A stretch of DNA of 64,000 nt from an uncultured Clostridia bacterium. Its GTDB lineage: Bacteria > Bacillota > Clostridia > Christensenellales > CAG-138. The position numbers and the translations under genes were made by a program. Positions 15,646 to 24,576 of the stretch are shown here, one piece after another. The stretch is from contig CALCEX010000118.1 in assembly GCA_937900325.1 (NCBI GenBank), forward strand, positions 22,086 through 86,085, given 5' to 3'. Numbering within the stretch: position 1 is the first letter of the stretch; each line of letters begins with the position of its first letter. A model generated the notes under the pieces. It saw nothing but the letters and a program-made list of their open reading frames with translations, ran no database searches and had not been told where the DNA came from.

Positions 15646-17436
15646 ATGGCGGCTGAGCTCAAGGCACGCAAGGATATGGACAAAAGGTATATGTGGGATC
15701 TTACCCGGATATACAGAACCAATGAGGACTGGGAAGCGGCATTTGCCGAGCTGCAGGCCAGCATACCAGAGGTGAGCAGGTATTCCGGCACCATGGGTAC
15801 CCCCGCGGGCGCAAAGGCGGCGCTGGACGGCTTTTACGACATGGTTCACCGCTCCATGCTGATGTATCTTTACGCGGAGCTCAATAAATCGGGCGACAAC
15901 GGCGACCCGGAGTATCAGGCCATGAACGAGCGCGCCATGACGCTGCTGGTGCAGCTGAACACCGCCGCGAGCTACATAACCCCCGAGCTTGCCTCGCTGC
16001 CCACAGAGACGCTGCAGTCCTATCTTGACGCCCCGGAGCTGGAGCTGTACCGCCACCAGATAGCGGATATAATCCGGGTGCGCAGGTATGTGCTTTCCCC
16101 CGAGCAGGAAAAGATGCTTTCCATGCTGGCGGACGCGGCCCAGACACCGGACAACAGCTTTACCATGCTGGAGAGCGTGGATATGACCTTCCCCGCCATA
16201 AAGGACGAAAACGGCCGGGAGGCGCAGCTCACCCACGGCAACTTCGGCGTGTACCGCGAGAGCGCTGACCGCCGGGTGCGCAAGGAAGCATTTGAAAAGT
16301 ATTTCGGCGAATTTAAGAAGTATATAAACACCTTTGCGGCCATGTACGGCGGCAGCGTGAAGTTCGATAATTACTTTGCCGGCGTAAGGGGGCATGAGAG
16401 CGCCCTTGCCGCGGCGCTTTACGGCGATGATGTGCCTGAGGCGGTGTATGACAGCCTTATAGATGCGGTGCATGAGGCGCTGCCCGCCATGGGCAGGTAT
16501 ATAGCCCTCCGCAAAAAGACGCTGGGCCTTGAAGAGCTGCATATGTACGACCTCTACAATCCCATGGTAGAGGACGCGGGGATGAAGTTCACCTTTGAGG
16601 AGGCGAAGGGCATAGTAAAGAAGGCGCTTGCGCCCTTGGGCGAGGAATACGGCAGGCTTCTCGATAAGGCCTTTGCCGAGGGCTGGATAGACGTATACGA
16701 AAACAAAGGAAAAACCACGGGCGCATTCTCCTGCGGCGTTTACGGCGTACACCCCTATGTGCTGCTCAACTTCACCAACGGGCTGGACGATGTGTTCACC
16801 CTTGCCCATGAATTGGGCCACGCGATGCATTCATATAAGTCCGACCATGCCCAGGCCTTTGCCAACCACGATTATTCCATAATGGCGGCGGAGGTGGCCT
16901 CCACGGTAAACGAGGTGCTGCTGCTGAAATATCTCGTATCCGGCGAGACGGACGATAAGCGCAGGGCGTACCTGCTGAACCACTTTATAGAGGGCTTCCG
17001 CACCACGCTTTTCCGCCAGACCCTGTTTGCGGAATTCGAGAAGGAGACCCATGCCATGGCTCAAGCCGGCCAGCCCCTGACTGCCGGCAGCATGAACGCG
17101 CTTTACAGGCGGCTCAATGAGCTGTATTATGCCGGCGCGGTGGTGGATGAGCTTCAGGATATCGAGTGGGCGCGCATACCGCACTTCTACAACGCATTTT
17201 ACGTATACCAGTACGCCACGGGCTATTCCGCGGCGGTTGCCATAGCCGAAAGGATACTTGAAACCGGCGACGCCTCGGATTACCTCCGCTTCCTGACCAC
17301 GGGCGGCAGCGACTACCCCATCAACGAGCTGCGCATAGCGGGCGTCGATCTGGCAAGCCCGAAGGTAGTGAGCAACGCGCTCAGGGAGTTCTCCCGCAGC
17401 GTGGACGAGCTGGAAGAGCTGCTCGGCAGGCTTTGA
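15646..17436 (+). CDS. pepF: Oligoendopeptidase F
   Basis: A 596-residue M3-family zinc peptidase that cuts short peptides in the cytosol. The zinc site is HELGHAMHSY (HExxH) with the downstream Glu in MAAEVASTVNE; ISYFHxPxxxGKxxGAFS-type substrate signals appear as YENKGKTTGAFSCGVYGVHPYVLLNF. The start is ATG 15646 with AAAGGAGGC nine bases upstream; an in-frame TTG at 15622 is ignored. It precedes, on the other strand, a peptide importer, and the importer plus this enzyme fit uptake and breakdown of oligopeptides. Confidence 0.96.
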   Translation: MAAELKARKDMDKRYMWDLTRIYRTNEDWEAAFAELQASIPEVSRYSGTMGTPAGAKAALDGFYDMVHRSMLMYLYAELNKSGDNGDPEYQAMNERAMTLLVQLNTAASYITPELASLPTETLQSYLDAPELELYRHQIADIIRVRRYVLSPEQEKMLSMLADAAQTPDNSFTMLESVDMTFPAIKDENGREAQLTHGNFGVYRESADRRVRKEAFEKYFGEFKKYINTFAAMYGGSVKFDNYFAGVRGHESALAAALYGDDVPEAVYDSLIDAVHEALPAMGRYIALRKKTLGLEELHMYDLYNPMVEDAGMKFTFEEAKGIVKKALAPLGEEYGRLLDKAFAEGWIDVYENKGKTTGAFSCGVYGVHPYVLLNFTNGLDDVFTLAHELGHAMHSYKSDHAQAFANHDYSIMAAEVASTVNEVLLLKYLVSGETDDKRRAYLLNHFIEGFRTTLFRQTLFAEFEKETHAMAQAGQPLTAGSMNALYRRLNELYYAGAVVDELQDIEWARIPHFYNAFYVYQYATGYSAAVAIAERILETGDASDYLRFLTTGGSDYPINELRIAGVDLASPKVVSNALREFSRSVDELEELLGRL

Positions 17437-17478
17437 TAACGCAGAAATTAACGCATAACCATAAAGGAGATATCATAC

Positions 17479-17793
17479 ATGACATACGATGTTGACCTTA
17501 ACGAAATGAAAGCATATATACTCAATAAGTTCAAGAACGAGGGGGACTTTGATTTTCTCAGGGAGGGCCTTATGGAGGAAATGGTTGACGAGATGATGTC
17601 CGTTGACCAGGCGTACCTTGGCAAGCTTTCGGAGGATGACGATTACGAGGACGACGACGTATATGAGCTGCTCATCGCCGCCCTCCAGAATAAATACCCC
17701 GACTACAAAATGTACGCCATGCGCCTTGCCGAGGACTATCTGGACTTTTCCGAGGAGTACCTCGTCAGCGTGGACGCTATTGAGTGGGAATAA
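17479..17793 (+). CDS. Small acidic hypothetical protein
   Basis: A 104-residue protein with a strong Shine-Dalgarno AAAGGAGATATC before ATG 17479, 42 bases after pepF, so it is probably in the same transcript. It is very acidic, with a DDDYEDDDVYELL patch (about 52-64), predicted mostly helical, and has no Cys, signal peptide or membrane helix. I recognise no family. Its length and acidity would suit a small regulatory or binding protein. It ends before a strong bidirectional terminator. Confidence 0.7.
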   Translation: MTYDVDLNEMKAYILNKFKNEGDFDFLREGLMEEMVDEMMSVDQAYLGKLSEDDDYEDDDVYELLIAALQNKYPDYKMYAMRLAEDYLDFSEEYLVSVDAIEWE

Positions 17794-17815
17794 ACAGAAT
17801 TCAGCCTTAATAAAC

Positions 17816-17848
17816 AACAGGGCCGGGGCGTATGCCCCGGCCCTGTTT
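17816..17848. terminator. Strong bidirectional terminator
   Basis: A 14-base stem AACAGGGCCGGGGC / GCCCCGGCCCTGTT around GTAT, between the converging small acidic gene (+) and the permuted oppA (-). Confidence 0.85.
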
Positions 17849-17871
17849 GGTCTTTTAGGTGTTTACGCGGA

Positions 17872-19629
17872 TTAACGGCCGAACTGGCAGTCGTTGTTGC
17901 CGGAATCGGTGATCCACATCTCAAGCATGTTGATGGGGTCGTTGAAGTCGGCGATCCAGCCTTCGCGGCAGAAGTCGAAGTTGCCGTTCTTGCGCTCCTG
18001 GAGGAATACGTTCCAGTCGCACTGCTTGATGGTCATTTCGATGCCGACGGCGGCCAGATCCTGCTGCATAGCCTCGGCGATCTTTACGTGGCTGGTGGAC
18101 TCGTTGGTCAGATACTCAATGGAGATGGGGGTCTCGGCGGAGAGCATGCCGTCGTCGCCGAACTTGTAGCCGGCAGCCTTCAGCAGAGTACGGGCCTTCT
18201 CAACGGTACCCTCGTAGTCATTGTTGATGGCATAGGGATCAAAGTAGCCCTGCTCTATCAGGTCGGTCTTGAAGATGCCGCCGTTGCCGTCAGCCATGCC
18301 GTAGGGGATGAAGGCGTTTGCGGGCTTCTGGCCGCACTGGGCTATGTTCTCGATGATGTAGTCGCGGTCGATAAGGATGGAGAAGGCCTCGCGCATGCAG
18401 GCGGCCTGCTCAGGGGTCTTATCGGCAAAGAGGGCGCTCTTGCAGTTGAACGCTGCATAGTAGGTGCCCAGAGCATCGATGATGTGGAACTCGGGGTTCT
18501 CCTTCAGGGAGGCGATCTCGTTGGTAGGAACGGTATCGATGAAGTCTACGTCGCCTGCATTGTAGGCGGAGTAGATGGCGGTGTCGTCAGCGGAAAGCAT
18601 GAACTGGAGCTTGTTGACGGTAACCTTGTCGGCGTCGTACCAGTAGGGGTTCTTCTCATAGGTCATGGAGGTGTCGTGGTTCCACTCGGTGCAGACATAA
18701 GCGCCGTTGGAAACGAAACCGGCATCCTGGCACCAGCCGCCGGGGGAGGTCTGCCAATCCTTATAGGCTTCAACAGCGGACTGCTTTACGGGGTAGAAGG
18801 TGGGGAACGCCATAAGGTCCTCGATGTAGGCGCAGGGCGCGGTCAGGACGAACTCAAAGGTGGTGGCGTCCTTGGCGGTTACGTTCAGCTCATCGGGATA
18901 GCCCGCGAAGCCGGCGAACATGTAGGCATAGTCGGCGGCGGTAGCGGTGGAGGCGGCGCGCTTCCATGCATACTCAAAGTCGGCAGCGGTCAGGTCGGAG
19001 CCGTCGGACCACTTCAGGCCTTCGCGCAGGGTGACGGTGTAGGTCAGGCCGTCCTCGGATACGGTGTAGCCGGTGGCGCAGGCGGGAACGGTCTTGCCCT
19101 CTGCGTTATAGGTGTAGAGGCCGGAGAAGGAGTTGGCTGCCAGGCAGGCGCCGTCAACGGTGCTGTTGAGGGCGGGATCCAGATAGTCAGGCTCGGAGGC
19201 CAGGTTCAGACGCAGGGTATCGGAGCCGTTGCTCATGGTAGCATACATGAAGAACTTGGTCTGGAAGAGGTTGGCGTAGATGCCGTCCACGTAGCTCTTC
19301 TGCATATACAGATCGTTGTAGTAGTAGAAGGGCAGCACGCAGTAGTTGGACATCAGGATGTCCTCGGCCTTGTGCATGAGCTCGGTACGCTTTGCGTAGT
19401 CGGTCTCATTCTTTATCTGGGTGATAAGGTCGTTGTACTGGCCCCAGTCAGCGGTGGGGTCGATGAAGGCGTCGCTTACAAGAGAAGCAGCGTCGGTAGC
19501 TTCCGTAGTGGCGGGAGCCTCCTCGGTGGTAGTGGGCTCGTTGGGAGTTTCAGCGGCAGGGCTGGAGCATGCAGCAAATACGCCGCAGCACATCACAGCA
19601 ACGAGAAGCAGTGCGAGTACTTTTTTCAT
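17872..19629 (-). CDS. oppA: Oligopeptide-binding lipoprotein, circularly permuted order
   Basis: A 585-residue SBP_bac_5-type lipoprotein, last gene of the dppBCDF-oppA operon. The signal peptide ends in a lipobox (FAAC, Cys21), followed by a Thr/Glu/Pro linker (22-55). Residues 57-132, including YNDLITQIKNETDYAKRTEL, KAEDILM, LPFYYYNDLYMQ and KFFMYA, match what is normally the C-terminal end of OppA. The usual N-terminus (TLRLNLASEPDYLDPAL) starts only at about 138, and the protein stops at GNNDCQFGR, just where the moved block would follow. The second OppA here (50201-51856) has that block at its C-terminus (482-551). The frame is clean. Isoleucine is mostly ATC, unlike neighbours, suggesting high expression. 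Confidence 0.9.
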   Translation of the reverse strand: MKKVLALLLVAVMCCGVFAACSSPAAETPNEPTTTEEAPATTEATDAASLVSDAFIDPTADWGQYNDLITQIKNETDYAKRTELMHKAEDILMSNYCVLPFYYYNDLYMQKSYVDGIYANLFQTKFFMYATMSNGSDTLRLNLASEPDYLDPALNSTVDGACLAANSFSGLYTYNAEGKTVPACATGYTVSEDGLTYTVTLREGLKWSDGSDLTAADFEYAWKRAASTATAADYAYMFAGFAGYPDELNVTAKDATTFEFVLTAPCAYIEDLMAFPTFYPVKQSAVEAYKDWQTSPGGWCQDAGFVSNGAYVCTEWNHDTSMTYEKNPYWYDADKVTVNKLQFMLSADDTAIYSAYNAGDVDFIDTVPTNEIASLKENPEFHIIDALGTYYAAFNCKSALFADKTPEQAACMREAFSILIDRDYIIENIAQCGQKPANAFIPYGMADGNGGIFKTDLIEQGYFDPYAINNDYEGTVEKARTLLKAAGYKFGDDGMLSAETPISIEYLTNESTSHVKIAEAMQQDLAAVGIEMTIKQCDWNVFLQERKNGNFDFCREGWIADFNDPINMLEMWITDSGNNDCQFGR

Positions 19630-19687
19630 GGTTATTCCTCCATATTTTTTATTTAGTAAATACCCAAAGGGTAAAATACTTTTGAAA

Positions 19688-20644
19688 TTACTGGTTCCAG
19701 CAGGCTACCATATGCCCGTTGCCCCTGTCGGTAAGCTCGGGGCGCTCCATGGCGCACTGCTCCGTAGCATAGCGGCAGCGGGTGCGGAAGGGGCAGCCGG
19801 AGGGCATCTTAAGGGGGCTGGGAACGTCGCCCTCAAGAATTATGCGGTGCTTTTTGCGGGCGATATTGGGGTCGGGTATGGGTACCGCAGAAAGCAGGGA
19901 CTGGGTGTAGGGGTGCTTGGGATCGGACATCAGCTCGTTGGCGTCCGCAAGCTCTACTATGTGGCCCAGATACATTACCGCTATGCGGTTGGAAATATGC
20001 TGTACTACCAGCAGGTCGTGGGCGATGAAGAGATACGCTACCCCGAGCTGGCTCTGCAGATCCTCAAACATATTGATGACCTGCGCCTGAATGGATACGT
20101 CCAGCGCGGACACCGGCTCGTCGCAGACGATGAACTTGGGGTCCACGGCGAGGGCGCGGGCTATGCCTATGCGCTGGCGCTGGCCGCCGGAAAATTCGTG
20201 GGCATAGCGGGTGGCGTGCTCGGAGTTGAGCCCCACCAGCTCCATAAGGCTTATTACCTTATCCCGGCGTTCCTTGCGGTTTGCGCAGAGATGGTGCACG
20301 TCGAGAGGCTCGCCGATTATATCCTCGGCGGTCATGCGGGGATCCAGAGAGGAATAGGGATCCTGGAACACCATCTGCATTTTGGAACGCATCTTCTGGA
20401 TGTTCTTTTTTGTGATCTCCTCGCCCTCAAAGAGAACCTTGCCGCCGGTGGGGTCGTAAAGGTGGAGCAGGGAGCGGCCTACGGTGGTCTTGCCGCAGCC
20501 GGACTCGCCCACGAGCCCCAGCGTCTCGCCGGGCTTTATGCTGAAGGACACGTCGTCAACAGCCTTTAGGGTCATGTTCTTGAAGCCGGAGCGCACCCGG
20601 AAATACTGTTTCAGATGTTCAACTTCTACGAGATATTCGCTCAT
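19688..20644 (-). CDS. dppF: Peptide ABC transporter ATP-binding protein (DppF/OppF type)
   Basis: A 318-residue ATPase. Walker A is GESGCGKTTV, the Q-loop is MVFQDPYSSLDPRM, the signature is EFSGGQRQRIGIARAL, and Walker B is FIVCDEPVSALD. The C-terminal oligopeptide/dipeptide domain ends with the Cys cluster GCPFRTRCRYATEQC, which in this family can hold an Fe-S cluster. The start is ATG 20644 with GAGGAGG nine bases upstream, one base after the dppD stop. It pairs with DppD to drive import. Confidence 0.95.
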   Translation of the reverse strand: MSEYLVEVEHLKQYFRVRSGFKNMTLKAVDDVSFSIKPGETLGLVGESGCGKTTVGRSLLHLYDPTGGKVLFEGEEITKKNIQKMRSKMQMVFQDPYSSLDPRMTAEDIIGEPLDVHHLCANRKERRDKVISLMELVGLNSEHATRYAHEFSGGQRQRIGIARALAVDPKFIVCDEPVSALDVSIQAQVINMFEDLQSQLGVAYLFIAHDLLVVQHISNRIAVMYLGHIVELADANELMSDPKHPYTQSLLSAVPIPDPNIARKKHRIILEGDVPSPLKMPSGCPFRTRCRYATEQCAMERPELTDRGNGHMVACWNQ

Positions 20645-20645
20645 A

Positions 20646-21653
20646 TTATTCAGCCTCCTCAACAGTTCCGATATTGTCGCGGGTGTTTATCCAGCAGGAC
20701 GCCATGTGGTTCCCGTTGATTATGCGCTCCTCCGGCACCTGCTCAAGGCATATCTTCATGGCCTTGTCGCAGCGGGCGCAGAAGGGGCAGCCCTTGGGCA
20801 TATTAAGCATATTTATGGGAGTGCCGGAGATGGGTACCAGGCGCTCCTTCATGTTGGTGATGTTGGGTATGCTGCGAAGCAATCCCCTGGTGTATTCGTG
20901 GCGGGGGTTGTAGAATATCTCGTCGGCAGTGCCCCGCTCGCAGAAGCGGCCGCCGTACATGACCACTATCTCATCGCACATTTCGGCTATTACGCCGAGA
21001 TCGTGGGTGACCATTATGATGGCCATGCCAAGCTTTTTCTGGAGGCTCTGCATGAGCTCGAGTATCTGCGCCTGTATGGTAACGTCCAACGCGGTGGTCG
21101 GTTCGTCCGCTATGAGTATATCCGGCTCGCAGGCCAGCGCCATGGCTATCATAACGCGCTGGCGCATACCGCCTGAAAGCTCGTAGGGATACTGTCTGAG
21201 GCGCTTTTCAGGCTCGTTTATGCCGACGAGCCTGAGCATCTCAAGGGCCTTTGCCATGGCCTCATGCTTGCTGCTCTTGGTGTGCAGCAGCACCGCCTCG
21301 GCTATCTGGCTGCCTATGGTGAACACGGGGTTCAGGCTGGTCATGGGATCCTGGAAGATTATGGAGCAGCACTTGCCCCGGAAATCCTGCATCCTGGATT
21401 CGTTCCAGCGGGATATATCCTCGCCCTTATACAGTATCTCGCCGCTGGTTATGCGCCCGTTATCGGCCAGTATCTGCATTATGGAGTAGGCGGTGACGCT
21501 CTTGCCGGAGCCGGATTCGCCCACTATGCCCAGCACCTTGCCGGCGTCCAGGTTGAAGGAAACGCCGTTTACCGCCTGTACCTCGCCGTGGTCGGTGGTG
21601 AAGGAGGTATGCAGGTCTTTTACGCTAAGAAGATGGGTAGTATTTTCGCTCAT
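20646..21653 (-). CDS. dppD: Peptide ABC transporter ATP-binding protein (DppD/OppD type)
   Basis: A 335-residue ATPase with Walker A GESGSGKSVT, Q-loop IIFQDPMTSLNPV, signature ELSGGMRQRVMIAMAL, Walker B ILIADEPTTALDVT and the C-terminal Cys cluster GCPFCARCDKAMKIC. The ATG at 21653 (AGAGGTGA upstream) is five bases after the dppC stop; an in-frame GTG at 21662 overlaps that stop and is less likely. It works as a heterodimer with DppF. Confidence 0.95.
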   Translation of the reverse strand: MSENTTHLLSVKDLHTSFTTDHGEVQAVNGVSFNLDAGKVLGIVGESGSGKSVTAYSIMQILADNGRITSGEILYKGEDISRWNESRMQDFRGKCCSIIFQDPMTSLNPVFTIGSQIAEAVLLHTKSSKHEAMAKALEMLRLVGINEPEKRLRQYPYELSGGMRQRVMIAMALACEPDILIADEPTTALDVTIQAQILELMQSLQKKLGMAIIMVTHDLGVIAEMCDEIVVMYGGRFCERGTADEIFYNPRHEYTRGLLRSIPNITNMKERLVPISGTPINMLNMPKGCPFCARCDKAMKICLEQVPEERIINGNHMASCWINTRDNIGTVEEAE

Positions 21654-21658
21654 GTTCG

Positions 21659-22732
21659 TCACCTCTTCAGCTTAGGATCGAAGGCGTCCCTGAGGCCGTC
21701 GCCCAGAAGGTTCATGGAAAGAACTATAAGGCAGATGGTAAGCGCGGGGAACACCAGCTTATAGGGGTAGGACTGAAGGCCGTCCCTGGCGTAGTTTGCG
21801 AGGGAGCCCAAGGAGGGCATCGGGGCGCGGACGCCCATACCTATAAAGGAGAGGTAGCTTTCGGTAAATATTGCCGAGGGTATCTGCAAGGCGGTTGTTA
21901 TGATTATGACCGATATGCAGTTGGGCAGAATATGCTGCCGGATTATACGCCCGGAGCCTGCGCCTATGGATTGGGCGGCCAGGATATAGTCGTTCTCCTT
22001 TATGGAGAGTATCTGGCCGCGGATAAGGCGGGCCATGCCTACCCAATAAAGAAGGCCGAACACCAGGAACAGCGATATCATGTTTGCCCCCAGCTTGTTG
22101 AGAAGGGAACCTGTGGGGAAGTGTATCAGCTCATCGAATACCACAGCCAGCAGTATCACCATGAGCATATCGGGCAGGGAGTAGATGATATCCACTATCC
22201 GCATCATTATAAGGTCTACCTTGCCGCCCAGATAGCCGGATATGCTGCCGTATATGACGCCGATTATCATGACTATTATGCTGGCGAAGAGGCCGACGCA
22301 GAGGGATACGCGGGTGCCGTATATAACGCGGATGAAATAATCGCGGCACTGTTCGTCCGTGCCGAAAATATGGGGGAAGCGCTCTCCGCCCTGGGCGATG
22401 TATTCCTGCTCCATCTCGCTGTATGTGAAGGGGGCCATGTTCTTGGCTCCCTTATCGCGCCTGCCGTTTACGGAAAGTATCTCGGAATACTTATAGGGCA
22501 CGATCATCGGCGCGACTATTATGGTGATTATGATGAGGGTGAGCACTATAAGGCTGGCCACGGCCAGAGGGTTCTTGAAGAGCTTGCGCATACCGTCCCG
22601 GAAGAAGGTAGTGCTCTTGCTCATAACGTCCTGCTGCCGCTTTTCCTCTTCGGTGGCGGGAGCAAACTTTTCAAGGTCTATCTGCATGCTCAGCGGGTTC
22701 TTTTTGGGAAGTGAGCCTTTGTTCTGTTCCAA
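21659..22732 (-). CDS. dppC: Peptide ABC transporter permease (DppC/OppC type)
   Basis: A 357-residue permease with a long cytoplasmic N-terminus (about 1-55) and six membrane helices. The BPD_transp_1 coupling loop lies around DYILAAQSIGAGSGRIIRQH. The HIFGTDEQCRDYF region is the usual family insertion after the first helix (normally HxxGTDxxGRD). The start is TTG 22732 with AAGGAGG nine bases upstream. The C-terminus (NLLGDGLRDAFDPKLKR) is typical. It lies 19 bases after dppB. Confidence 0.94.
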   Translation of the reverse strand: MEQNKGSLPKKNPLSMQIDLEKFAPATEEEKRQQDVMSKSTTFFRDGMRKLFKNPLAVASLIVLTLIIITIIVAPMIVPYKYSEILSVNGRRDKGAKNMAPFTYSEMEQEYIAQGGERFPHIFGTDEQCRDYFIRVIYGTRVSLCVGLFASIIVMIIGVIYGSISGYLGGKVDLIMMRIVDIIYSLPDMLMVILLAVVFDELIHFPTGSLLNKLGANMISLFLVFGLLYWVGMARLIRGQILSIKENDYILAAQSIGAGSGRIIRQHILPNCISVIIITTALQIPSAIFTESYLSFIGMGVRAPMPSLGSLANYARDGLQSYPYKLVFPALTICLIVLSMNLLGDGLRDAFDPKLKR

Positions 22733-22751
22733 GAGTATCCGCCTCCTTTCT

Positions 22752-23663
22752 TTAGTCGTAATTGATGCGGGGATCGACCAGCTTATACAGCAGGTCGCAT
22801 ATGAGCGTCGCCGCTACCATGAGGGTGGCAAGGAAGATCGTGGTGGCCATTATCATGGTGTAGTCGCGGTTGGTTATGGCGCTTACGAATTTACTGCCTA
22901 TGCCGCCTATGGTGAATATCGTTTCGACTATCATGGAGCCGGTGATTATGTAGGCTATCTGCGGGCCGGCGTAGGTTATTACGGGAATGAGGGAGTTGCG
23001 CAGGGCGTGCTTGAAGATGACGGTCCATTTATGTACGCCCTTTGCCTTTGCGGTGCGGATATAATCCTGGCTCAGCGCGTCGAGCATGCTCGTCTTGGAA
23101 AGGCGGGTGATGTAAGCCATTGGGTATGCCGAGAGCGCTATTACCGGAAGGACATAGCTGGGGTTATTGGCGCTCCAGACGGGCACCCAGCCCAGCTTTA
23201 TACAAAATACAAGCAGCAGCAGCGTCGCCAGCACAAAGCTCGGCACTGCCGTAAACAGCGTAGAAAAGAATACTATGACGCGATCCGGCCATTTATTGCG
23301 CATGAGGGCGGCAACGCTGCCGAATACCGTGCCGCAAATCAGGGCGATGGATATGGCGCGAAGGCCGACCTTGCAGGATATGGGGAAGGATTCGGATATT
23401 ATGGCGCTTATCTCGCGGCCGTTCTTGAGGGATACGCCGAAGTCGCCCTTGAGAAGCTCCTTGATATAGATACCGAACTGCACCACAACGGGCTTATCCA
23501 GATTGTATCTGGCCTCGAGCGCAGCGATGGTGGCCGGGTCGAGAGCCTTTTCGCGGTTGAACGGGCCGCCCGGAATGGCGTGCATAAGGAAAAATGTGAT
23601 TGCGCATATTATGAATACGGTGAGGACTGCAAGCAGGAGACGCTTGACAATGTATTTTGTCAC
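22752..23663 (-). CDS. dppB: Peptide ABC transporter permease (DppB/OppB type)
   Basis: A 303-residue permease and the first gene of the operon. The start is GTG 23663 with AAGGAGG seven bases upstream; the open frame reaches 24011 but would run through the promoter. Six membrane helices are visible, with the family signatures HAIPGGPFN near the N-terminus, the coupling loop SQDYIRTAKAKGVHKWTVIF and the C-terminal DPRINYD. It forms the channel with DppC. Confidence 0.95.
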   Translation of the reverse strand: MTKYIVKRLLLAVLTVFIICAITFFLMHAIPGGPFNREKALDPATIAALEARYNLDKPVVVQFGIYIKELLKGDFGVSLKNGREISAIISESFPISCKVGLRAISIALICGTVFGSVAALMRNKWPDRVIVFFSTLFTAVPSFVLATLLLLVFCIKLGWVPVWSANNPSYVLPVIALSAYPMAYITRLSKTSMLDALSQDYIRTAKAKGVHKWTVIFKHALRNSLIPVITYAGPQIAYIITGSMIVETIFTIGGIGSKFVSAITNRDYTMIMATTIFLATLMVAATLICDLLYKLVDPRINYD

Positions 23664-23712
23664 ATTTCTCCCTCCTTTCTGAGTTATTATTTTACCGGCT
23701 ATGTATTTATTT

Positions 23713-23741
23713 ATTATAATATTGACGGCGTGGCTCGTCAA
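23713..23741 (-). promoter_or_regulatory. Promoter of the dppBCDF-oppA operon
   Basis: On the minus strand TTGACG (23736-23741), 17 bases, TATAAT (23713-23718). Near-consensus strength fits the abundant expression implied by codon use in oppA. The leader is about 43 bases. Confidence 0.8.
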
Positions 23742-23830
23742 TATGTCATTTGTGCGGCAACGCGATAAAGCCCCGGTCCCGCAAAGGGGGAGGAGCGGGG
23801 GAGGGTACGGGGACGGGGGCGGAGGAAAGA

Positions 23831-23855
23831 AAAAAGTGGCCTTCGGCCACTTTTT
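23831..23855. terminator. Terminator after the ProX-like gene
   Basis: AAAAAGTGGCC-TTC-GGCCACTTTTT, 26 bases after the minus-strand stop at 23882, with T5 runs on both strands. It insulates the opp promoter from upstream transcription. Confidence 0.85.
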
Positions 23856-23881
23856 CGATTTAATATGATACGGTGCGTTTG

Positions 23882-24397
23882 CTATTCGGCTGTCTGCTCG
23901 CCGTCGCCTATATCCAGGAACTTTATCTCGTTGCCGCAGGCGCGGACGAACTTGATGAGGTCGTAACGGTGCAGCGCGACGGTCGCGTCGCTGGTAAGGG
24001 GATGGCAGCATACCATCTCGTCCCGGAGAATATCCTTGTCCACCACCAGAAGGGTCTTGTGCTCCTTGTCGTTCATCAGGGCAAGGGGGGTGACGGCGCC
24101 GGAGACTACGCCGAGGTTTTCCTCGAGCATTTCATCGGTGCAGAAGCTCAGGCGGGATACGCCCAGCTTGCGGCTCACCTCGGAGGTCTTGAATTTCTTA
24201 TCTGCGCGGATGATTATAATGAAGAAATTCGTCTCGGTATGGTCGCAGGCGTAGATGTTCTTGAAGTGCTTTGCGCCGACGTCGGCGCCTATGCCTTCGC
24301 AGTCCTCCATGGTCTTGGCCATGGGGTGCTCATAGTAGTAGTATTTAATGCCGAGCTCATCAAGCTTCTCAAGGGCTGGTTTTGCGGCTTCTCTCAT
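23882..24397 (-). CDS. Prolyl-tRNA editing protein, ProX/PrdX type (YbaK fold)
   Basis: A 171-residue free-standing YbaK/ProRS-associated domain that hydrolyses mischarged Ala-tRNA(Pro) or related tRNAs. Family signatures run in order: YYYYEHPMAKTMEDCEGIG, DVGAKHFKNIYAC, IIRADKKFKTSEVSRKLG, SRLSFC and VSGAVTPLALMND. The start is ATG 24397 with GAGAGGAG ten bases upstream. It appears monocistronic. I am sure of the fold and subfamily; exact tRNA specificity is inferred. Confidence 0.88.
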   Translation of the reverse strand: MREAAKPALEKLDELGIKYYYYEHPMAKTMEDCEGIGADVGAKHFKNIYACDHTETNFFIIIIRADKKFKTSEVSRKLGVSRLSFCTDEMLEENLGVVSGAVTPLALMNDKEHKTLLVVDKDILRDEMVCCHPLTSDATVALHRYDLIKFVRACGNEIKFLDIGDGEQTAE

Positions 24398-24511
24398 GAT
24401 TCAATAGCTCCTCTCCATGCAAAAAAGCTTAATATGGTCAAAACGAATATCAGCTTTGACTATTTTACCACAGAGCGGCCGTCTTTGCAATCTGAAGCTG
24501 AGCTGTTTTTT

Positions 24512-24541
24512 GGGCTTGCGTGCTGCTGTCAACTGATGGTA
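24512..24541 (+). repeat. Degenerate end copy of the 277-bp palindromic element
   Basis: Thirty bases here match the right end of the element at 25583-25859 in 26 of 30 positions (GGGCTTGxGTGCTxxTGTCAACTxATGGTA). No matching left end is found within 300 bases, so it is a remnant or a solo terminus. It lies directly in front of the ATP-grasp gene. Confidence 0.55.
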
Positions 24542-24576
24542 TCCTTTTTTCATGCGCGAAGGAAGGGGGCTGCTTC

